Below are positions 19,642 to 25,258 of a stretch of 25,258 nucleotides of DNA, one piece after another; the first letter of the stretch is position 1; every line of letters begins with the position of its first letter. This stretch comes from a virus. The notes beneath the pieces were generated by a model. It was not told where the DNA came from and ran no database searches. It saw only the letters and a list, made by a program, of their open reading frames with translations. The DNA lies in IMG/VR virus record IMGVR_UViG_3300006919_000396, positions 1-25,258 of that record; one strand, written 5' to 3'. The position numbers and the translations under genes were made by a program.

Positions 19642-20961
19642 TCAGCCGGAGACGTTGCCGAAGTCGCCGGTAACGAGTGCCCCCGGACGCTTCACGGCGA
19701 GAGCGAGACGCTCTTCCGCACGCACCGTCAGCATGTTCTTGATGAAGTTGTCCCGATCCTCGGACGAGATGAGCACTTCCGCGTCCATCCGGTCGTAGAT
19801 CTTCGCGGCCATGCCGAAGGCGCCGGTGAGGAACTCGTCCTCGTCCATCGCCTGGGTGGCGACGACCGGGCGACCCCAGAGCTGCGGGCCGGCCATCTGG
19901 ATCACGTTGGCGAAGATGTAGCGGCTCTCGCCGTCCTTCGTCAGCTCGATCCGCGCCCAATCGGTCGGGTGCAGCACGATGCCGTCCGCCGGATACTCGG
20001 CCAGCGACGCCTGCAGGAGCGCGAGGCGAAGCGTGTCGATCATCGTCTCGCCGGACACCGAGAACGCCGCCGAGTAGGCGGTCGCGTTCGGCACCAGACC
20101 GGACAGGTGCTCGCCCGTGCCGTCGCCCTTGAGGATTTCGTTCTCCTCAGCGAGCATCAGGCCGTAGCGCAGTTCGCCGTCGATCTCCGACTGGAGCTGC
20201 GCCGCGTCGTCCATCGCCTGACGCGAAATGTGGACCCAATGCGCGATGGTGCGCACCGGAGCGTCCGCACGCTCGTAGGTGTAATTGGACTCGGGCTTCT
20301 GGGCGCCTTCCGAGACGACCGCAGCATTGTTGGTGCGCGCGAGCATCTTGGCGTACTCGACCAGATTGGACGTGGTGCGCCCGGTCTGGAGAAGCTGGCG
20401 AATGGTCATCTGCCGGCGGGGAATGCCGACGATTTCCGTTTCCCGATCCGACCAGATCAGGCTGCCGCTGGAGCCGGTGGCCGACGTGATGGCGTTCTGC
20501 ACGCCGATCTTGACCGTGCCGCGGGCGCCGTTGTTGACGAACGACTTCAGCTCGTCGCTTTCGATGGTCTGCTGGCCGAACGATTTCGGCTTGTCTTCGC
20601 CACCACCGCCACGGAAGCCTGCGAGCTTCTGCTCCAGGTCGTGATTGCGGGTCTCCGCCGCTTCCAGCCGGTTCTCCAGCTTGGTGTGGGCGTCGGTCAG
20701 CTTGGACTGCGCAGTCAGAAGGTCGTCGGCCTTGGACTTCAGTTCGGAAGTCGTGTTGCCGGCGTCTTTACTCTGCTTCAGCGCGTCCTCGGCGGTGCGC
20801 TTCACGTCGTCGCCGACGCGCTTCAGTTCCGACTTCACGTCGGCCAGCAGCTCTTCGAGCTTGCCGGGGTTGGTCTCGTTGCGCACCGAACCGAAAACGC
20901 CGGCAGGACGCGCAGCCATGAGTGCCAGCACGTTCACGTGCGGCATCTTGCGGATGCTCAT
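19642..20961 (-). CDS. Major capsid protein (HK97 fold) with N-terminal delta domain
   Basis: The 439-residue protein forms the head shell. Residues about 30-120 are a charged coiled coil (NPGKLEELLADVKSELKRVGDDVKRTAEDALK, then LTDAHTKLENRLEAAETRNHDLEQKLAG), the scaffolding delta domain removed by the protease. The mature part starts near KSFGQQTIESDELKSFV (about 125-145). It continues with RETEIVGIPRRQMTIRQLL, TYERADAPVRTIAHWVHISRQAMDDA, DGELRYGLMLAEENEILKGDGTGEHLSGL and ILHPTDWARIELTKD, all characteristic of the HK97 family. The ClpP-like protease gene is immediately upstream. Length is normal for the unprocessed form. A separate scaffold gene is not needed and not seen. Confidence 0.95.
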   Translation of the reverse strand: MSIRKMPHVNVLALMAARPAGVFGSVRNETNPGKLEELLADVKSELKRVGDDVKRTAEDALKQSKDAGNTTSELKSKADDLLTAQSKLTDAHTKLENRLEAAETRNHDLEQKLAGFRGGGGEDKPKSFGQQTIESDELKSFVNNGARGTVKIGVQNAITSATGSSGSLIWSDRETEIVGIPRRQMTIRQLLQTGRTTSNLVEYAKMLARTNNAAVVSEGAQKPESNYTYERADAPVRTIAHWVHISRQAMDDAAQLQSEIDGELRYGLMLAEENEILKGDGTGEHLSGLVPNATAYSAAFSVSGETMIDTLRLALLQASLAEYPADGIVLHPTDWARIELTKDGESRYIFANVIQMAGPQLWGRPVVATQAMDEDEFLTGAFGMAAKIYDRMDAEVLISSEDRDNFIKNMLTVRAEERLALAVKRPGALVTGDFGNVSG

Positions 20962-20974
20962 TGATTTTCTCCGA

Positions 20975-21820
20975 TTAAAGGGACTTGAGGCTTTCCAAGA
21001 GGCTTGACACCTCGGTCATGACGGCAGCGTCCTGCATGCCGGATGAGGCAGCGCCAGGCATGCCCCCTTTCAGAGCGGCGACAAGGTCGCGACGCTCCGA
21101 TCTTGAGACGCCTGCCCGTGCGAGCAGCGCGTCGATCTTGTGGGCCGCCGCGGTGGGGCGGGCGGTGCCTTCGTTCTTGGCCGAAGAGGCAACCTCATCC
21201 GACGATAGCAGGCTGTCTGCGAAACCCTTGTCCACCGCGGTCGAGCCGCCGATCCACGTCTCGCGGTCGAGCATGGCCGCCAGTTCGGCGTCCTTGATGC
21301 CCGTGCGCGCCGCGTAAATGTCGACGGCGGCCTGATCGAACGGCTCCAGCCAGTCGGCGACATCGCGCAACTGGTGGCGGTCGCCCATGGAGACCACCCA
21401 GGTGTTATGGATCATCAGGAAGCCGGCGCGGGCGATCTGGATCTCGTCGCCGGCCATCGCGATGACGGATGCGGCAGACGCAGCAATGCCCAGCACCTTC
21501 ACGGTCACCTTCGCCGGGTGCTCGCGCAGCATGTTGTAGATCGCGAGGCCCTCGAAATAGTCACCGCCGGGCGAGTTGATGTTCACGACTACGTCGTTCT
21601 TGCCGATGGCCCTGAGCGCGCCGCCAATCCGCTTTGCGGAGACGCCGTCGCCCCAGAAGTCCTGTCCGATCACGTCGAGAACCGAGATGGTGTTCTCGTC
21701 CTCGATCTCGGCTGCGGCATGCACATCGGGGTTCCACCGATTGAGCGCCGAAGGCATGACCTCGGTGCGCATACCCGGCCGCGCCGAGATTTCCGCGTGT
21801 GGCAGCTTACGCTTGCTCAT
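20975..21820 (-). CDS. ClpP-like prohead maturation protease (S14)
   Basis: This 281-residue serine protease cleaves the capsid delta domain during head maturation. Hallmarks are NINSPGGDYFEGLAIYNML (80-98), GIAASAASVIAMAGDEI (111-127) with catalytic Ser115, and RAGFLMIHNTWV (131-142) with His138; the third member, an Asp, is expected in the region near residues 160-190 but is not fixed by eye. The C-terminus (about 225-281) is Ala-rich and helical and may act as an internal scaffold. It overlaps the portal gene by 14 bases and precedes the capsid gene, the HK97-like order. Confidence 0.94.
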   Translation of the reverse strand: MSKRKLPHAEISARPGMRTEVMPSALNRWNPDVHAAAEIEDENTISVLDVIGQDFWGDGVSAKRIGGALRAIGKNDVVVNINSPGGDYFEGLAIYNMLREHPAKVTVKVLGIAASAASVIAMAGDEIQIARAGFLMIHNTWVVSMGDRHQLRDVADWLEPFDQAAVDIYAARTGIKDAELAAMLDRETWIGGSTAVDKGFADSLLSSDEVASSAKNEGTARPTAAAHKIDALLARAGVSRSERRDLVAALKGGMPGAASSGMQDAAVMTEVSSLLESLKSL

Positions 21821-23135
21821 CGCGTTTCCCTTCGTTTTTGATGCCGAGCCAGGAGAGCATCGCCGCGCGGGCGCTGTTGCCGTCCGTGGCTTCGCCGAGC
21901 TTGTCGAGCGGTGCGAGATTGGTCTGAGCCGTCAGGTCGTCGCCGCCATCCTTGCGCGGCAGGTTCAGTTTCGCGCGGCCTTCGTTGCGGGTCATGAGGC
22001 CGTTCTGGCTCATCGAAGACAGGAAGTTGGCCTTCGCTGTCGAATCCATCTGGAGCAGCGCTTCGCGGTTGAACTCCGCATAGCGGCGCCGGTTGCCGGT
22101 CGGGCGGATGAGCTGCTTCTTGATCCGCGCCTCGATGCGATCTGCGAGCGGGTCGATGCCCAGCGTCAGCCAGGAGATAAGGATCTGCTCCACACCGGAG
22201 CCCCACATCGTCTGGCCCTCGGCCGCATGACCGATGACGATTGGCGGCACACCGAACCAGCGGCAGATTTCCTCGACGCCGAACCGGCGCGTCTCCAGCA
22301 TCTGCGCGTCTTCCGGGTTCAGCGTGATGGGCTGGTATTTCATCCCTGCTTCGAGGGTGAAGATGCCGCCAGCGTTCGCAGAACCCGCCATCGGATCAAC
22401 GATGTTCTTCTTGAGCTGCGCGCGCTGCTCGGGCTTGAGAACCTGATCCACCGTGAGGATGCCGGTCGGGCGAAGACCGTTAGCGAACGTTTTGCTGGCC
22501 GTCTCGTCAGCCGCCATGGCTGCGCCGAGCGAGTTGGCGCCGTAGGCGATCGGCGAAAGCCCCATGTCGAGGTTGGTCAGCCCCTGCCCGAAGCCCTTGA
22601 TGTGGAAAATCTTGTCACGCGGCAGTTCTTCCGTCTTGCCGCGGTCGATCACCCGGAACACCAGTTCGCCACTCGGGCGGCGGAACGGCGTGCAGTGTGT
22701 GCTGGCAATCGGCTGCAGGGACGAAAGGTTGCGACCGGAATAGACGCGCTCGGAATAGGAGTTGCCGTGGGTCAGCAGCCAAGCGACCACGGTCTCCCAA
22801 TATTCGAGCGATGTCTGGTCCTCGTTCGGGCTGTCCGAGATCACGTCGGCGATTGCATCGTCGACCTTCTCCCGGCTGTCATCGCCCTTCTTTTCGTAGA
22901 CCGAGATTGGCATGCACGAGAGCGCCTGTGCCGACAGCTTCACGCATGCCCAGGCGGTCGAAAGCTGTAGCGCGGATTCCATCGTGACGGACTTGCCAGC
23001 GGTGCTCTCGCGTCCGAAGAACTGCGACCACGAAGCGCCGTCGCTCAGCCGAAGACGGCGATCCTTGGCGATCTCGTCCGAGACCGAATTGTAGAGCTTG
23101 AAGGGTGCCGCCAGAACGGTCGCGAGCGCACCCAT
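21807..23135 (-). CDS. Portal protein (HK97 family)
   Basis: The 442-residue protein forms the dodecameric DNA entry ring. It shows the HK97 portal motifs: SAWACVKLSAQALSCMPISVYEKK (about 58-80), ETVVAWLLTHGNSYSERV, RDKIFHIKGFGQGLTNLDMGLSPIAYG, EEICRWFGVPPIVIGHAAEGQ (about 295) and LGIDPLADRIEARI. The ATG overlaps the stop of the large terminase by one base (TGATG). Size is typical. Confidence 0.95.
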   Translation of the reverse strand: MGALATVLAAPFKLYNSVSDEIAKDRRLRLSDGASWSQFFGRESTAGKSVTMESALQLSTAWACVKLSAQALSCMPISVYEKKGDDSREKVDDAIADVISDSPNEDQTSLEYWETVVAWLLTHGNSYSERVYSGRNLSSLQPIASTHCTPFRRPSGELVFRVIDRGKTEELPRDKIFHIKGFGQGLTNLDMGLSPIAYGANSLGAAMAADETASKTFANGLRPTGILTVDQVLKPEQRAQLKKNIVDPMAGSANAGGIFTLEAGMKYQPITLNPEDAQMLETRRFGVEEICRWFGVPPIVIGHAAEGQTMWGSGVEQILISWLTLGIDPLADRIEARIKKQLIRPTGNRRRYAEFNREALLQMDSTAKANFLSSMSQNGLMTRNEGRAKLNLPRKDGGDDLTAQTNLAPLDKLGEATDGNSARAAMLSWLGIKNEGKRDEQA

Positions 23136-24823
23136 CAGGCCACCATCATGACCGGATCGGACAGGAAGTCATCCAGATTGCCGCCCGGCGCCTCGGGGTT
23201 GCGGCTCATCACCGTGACCGCATCGAACAGCGCCATCACCGGGTCGATCTTCGCGTCACCGGCATTCTGCTTCGTGGCCCGGATTGCCGTAGCCGTTGGC
23301 TCGATCTTCAGGTTGCCGACACACCATGCCATGAGCTTGGAGCCGCCATGGCGCAGCGTGCCGTTCGCAAGCTTGCGCTCGGCAGTCTTGATCGCGTTCA
23401 TCATGGCGTAGCCTTGCGGTGCGCCGATCACTCGGCCGTTTTCCGGGGTGATGTCGATCGCGGCCAGCGCCTCGATCAACTCCCCCAGCCCTGCCGGGTC
23501 GACTGCGACTGACGCCAGAAGCCCGCGCTCCTTCACGTCGTCGATGATTTCGATAATCTCGGAGATGTCTGCCAGTTCGTCATCAACGATGGTCAGTTCC
23601 CCGTTTCGCTCGAAGTCCTGCAGCTTGGACGCGATCGACTTGCGCCGCTCCAGCACGCCCTTGTGGCACCACGCATGCGACCAGCAGAGCCAGTCCCGCG
23701 TCGTGCGGTGCCGGCCTACGATCGATAGGCCGAACAAATCATCCAAGCCGCCACCGTCGATGCCGATCACCGCGACTTCCGACTGCTCCAGCAGAACGTC
23801 GAGGGAAAGCGCGGGATCTGCTCGCGATGACCAGAAGTCGGCGCCGGCCCAGCGGTTTGCCCGCAGGTTCATGCCGATCTCGACGTTCAGGTGCTTGGCA
23901 AAAAATGTCTGTGTGCCCTTGCCGCCCTCTTTGGCCTTCGCAAACTCGCGCTTGAGCCAGTCGAGGCGAACAGAGCGCCCAAGGTTCGGGTTGGTGATGT
24001 AGAAGTTCGCCGGGTCCAGATACGCCTCGGCTTCGATCATCTTCTCCGGGAACTCGTAGATCACCGGCAGGAACCGATTGTCCTCAATCTGGCCGTCCCG
24101 CACCTTGCGGGCATAGTCGAGCTTGTCCTTGAACACCCCTGCCGGCGGCTCATCGCTCTGCGTCGACAGGTAGATGATGAAGCCCTCGGGCCGCGACACC
24201 AGACCGCCGGTCGCTTCCTGCAGCATCGTGTCCGCATGCGGGCGCTTGCCGAAGACCCAAAGCTCGTCGATCAGCACCCGGCCGGACTTCTTGCCCGACA
24301 CCGTGTCCGTATCCGCCGCGACAACCTTCAGCGCGGCCTTCGTCACCCGATGCGTGATCGTCCGCAGATGATCCTGAACGTGGAACAGTTCCTCAAGCTC
24401 AGGATCGTTGCGCACCATCGAGGCGGCGGGCTTATAGCTGTTCTGCGCGACCTCGATTGTCGGCGCCAGGATCAGCAGTTCCTCATCCTCGCGCCAGTTG
24501 ATGATCAGCGCCGTCAGCATGATGCCCGCGGCGATCGTCGACTTGGTGTTCTTCTTCGAGATCAGCAGGAAGAACTCGCTGATCAGTTGCTCGCCCGTCT
24601 CCGGGTTGTTCGCCCCGAAGATCGCGGCGACGTAATCGAACACCCACTGGTCGCAGACCTCGCCGAATGTCGGCTTGCCTGGAAGATCCACGACCTTCAG
24701 CGACTTGAAGACCGTAAGCGCGTATTCAGCCTCGCTGGCAAACAGCGGCGCGAACGGGATCAGCCCCTCGCCCGCCGTGATGCGGCGCTCCCAATCCGGA
24801 CAGGCCGTCGACCATGCGGTCAT
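23135..24823 (-). CDS. terL: Terminase large subunit (Terminase_1 family)
   Basis: The 562-residue motor packages DNA into the prohead and cuts it. A Walker A-like SKKNTKST motif lies at residues 89-96 and Walker B VLIDE at 183-187 (Asp186, Glu187). The coupling motif LSTQSDEPPAG is at about 219-229. The C-terminal nuclease begins near GIDGGGLDD (354-362), where Asp356 and Asp361/362 would coordinate metal, with a further Asp in VAVDPAG near residue 455. Overall it matches the Terminase_1 (HK97-like) family. The ATG overlaps the stop of the small terminase (ATGA). Confidence 0.95.
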   Translation of the reverse strand: MTAWSTACPDWERRITAGEGLIPFAPLFASEAEYALTVFKSLKVVDLPGKPTFGEVCDQWVFDYVAAIFGANNPETGEQLISEFFLLISKKNTKSTIAAGIMLTALIINWREDEELLILAPTIEVAQNSYKPAASMVRNDPELEELFHVQDHLRTITHRVTKAALKVVAADTDTVSGKKSGRVLIDELWVFGKRPHADTMLQEATGGLVSRPEGFIIYLSTQSDEPPAGVFKDKLDYARKVRDGQIEDNRFLPVIYEFPEKMIEAEAYLDPANFYITNPNLGRSVRLDWLKREFAKAKEGGKGTQTFFAKHLNVEIGMNLRANRWAGADFWSSRADPALSLDVLLEQSEVAVIGIDGGGLDDLFGLSIVGRHRTTRDWLCWSHAWCHKGVLERRKSIASKLQDFERNGELTIVDDELADISEIIEIIDDVKERGLLASVAVDPAGLGELIEALAAIDITPENGRVIGAPQGYAMMNAIKTAERKLANGTLRHGGSKLMAWCVGNLKIEPTATAIRATKQNAGDAKIDPVMALFDAVTVMSRNPEAPGGNLDDFLSDPVMMVA

Positions 24824-25149
24824 TTCGTGTTGTCGGCCACGAGACGAGGCGGCTGACGCGCGCTGAACTTGCCGGCGACGCTCTCAGCACCCTTCTGGCG
24901 CTGGTCCTTCTTGCCGCCGGCAGCATCGGCCTGCTTCGCATGGACATACGGAGCCGCGGCAATCGCCATCTTGTCCCGGCGGTCCTTATCCGTCTCCGCG
25001 TCGTTCATGACCTTCATCATGTATTCGAGCGGCGTCATGTTCGCCGCCTTTGCCGCAGCCTTCGCATTCTCCACAGGAGCAGGCGCGGCCTCGCCCGGCT
25101 TAGCCTTGCGTGGACGGCCAGCGCCCGGCCTGAAACCGCCGCGTGCCAT
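24820..25149 (-). CDS. terS: Terminase small subunit-like protein
   Basis: The 109-residue protein starts ARGGFRPGAGRPRKAK, the basic GxRPGAGRP motif common at the N-terminus of phage small terminases, followed by an Ala-rich linker and a helical part (MTPLEYMMKVMNDAETDKDRRDKMAIAAAPYVHAK) like the oligomerising domain. It should recognise phage DNA and load it onto the large subunit. AAGGA lies eight bases before the ATG. It overlaps the large terminase gene by four bases. It is the first complete gene of the late operon seen here. Confidence 0.88.
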   Translation of the reverse strand: MARGGFRPGAGRPRKAKPGEAAPAPVENAKAAAKAANMTPLEYMMKVMNDAETDKDRRDKMAIAAAPYVHAKQADAAGGKKDQRQKGAESVAGKFSARQPPRLVADNTK

Positions 25150-25258
25150 GGTGTTTCCTTCGATTGTTCTAATGCGATTTCATGGGCTTGCGAGCCCCGC
25201 GATCGACCGTGCGGAATTCAATCCGTTTTCAAACAGCCAGATAAAATCTCTGCGTGCG

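Noticed and set aside
21576-22970. 464-residue plus-strand frame opposite the portal gene
   Set aside because: Antisense shadow of the portal gene with no family pattern. The same applies to 19624-20964 opposite the capsid and 23891-24856 opposite the terminase.
25150-25258. Open minus-strand frame from the right edge to a stop at 25180 (end of an upstream gene?)
   Set aside because: Only 25 codons are visible and the plus strand is equally open here, so coding cannot be told from chance. The space also holds the small terminase ribosome binding site; no clear promoter is seen.
1-25258. CRISPR array, tRNA, diversity-generating retroelement, insertion sequence or attachment site
   Set aside because: No regularly spaced repeats, cloverleaf sequence, reverse transcriptase, transposase or repeated core was found on reading both strands by eye.

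Overview
The window is most of the structural half of a temperate, tailed (siphovirus-like) phage genome, almost certainly a prophage or phage of a GC-rich alphaproteobacterium, probably Hyphomicrobiales/Rhizobiales. The host call is an inference from the high GC content, gene-transfer-agent-like tail gene order, the GH108 endolysin and the twin-arginine-like small protein; there is no host gene or attachment site in view to prove it.

Nearly everything from the right edge to about 5600 lies on the minus strand and reads right to left as one late operon: small terminase, large terminase, HK97-type portal, ClpP-like prohead protease, HK97 major capsid protein (25149 to 19642); a neck region (19577 to 15541) with head-tail connector, adaptor, gp10-like and DUF3168-like proteins; an HNH homing endonuclease (15472 to 14669); tail tube, frameshifted tail assembly chaperones and tape measure (14601 to 11569); then tail tip genes and a beta-helix tailspike (11567 to 5598). 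Most neighbours overlap by 1 to 4 bases, so translation is tightly coupled.

Three things interrupt this standard plan. First, three carbohydrate-type genes sit among the neck genes: an MptE/DUF115-like protein, a left-handed beta-helix sugar N-acetyltransferase and a GT-A-like glycosyltransferase. Their function in a virion operon is not obvious, and the MptE-like reading frame has no plausible conventional start codon. Second, the HNH gene sits in a low-GC valley that extends into both neighbouring genes, as expected from homing with co-conversion. Third, a plus-strand island (3055 to 5601) carries a ribbon-helix-helix regulator, a small protein, a 566-residue GT-C-type membrane glycosyltransferase and a 56-residue membrane protein. 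It lies directly beside the tailspike and looks like a lysogenic-conversion cassette that may alter the surface glycan.

The left end (1 to 2949, minus strand) holds a second ribbon-helix-helix protein, a Rha-type antirepressor, two small unknown proteins and a lysis module: a GH108 muramidase with two C-terminal membrane segments, a coupled 28-residue membrane peptide, and a truncated multi-pass membrane protein at the window edge. Intrinsic-terminator hairpins with U5 tracts occur just before the endolysin, tailspike and tail tube genes, and one more lies inside a coding region. This suggests dosage control or antitermination in the late operon. No integrase, CI-like repressor, replication gene, tRNA, CRISPR array or IS element is visible.
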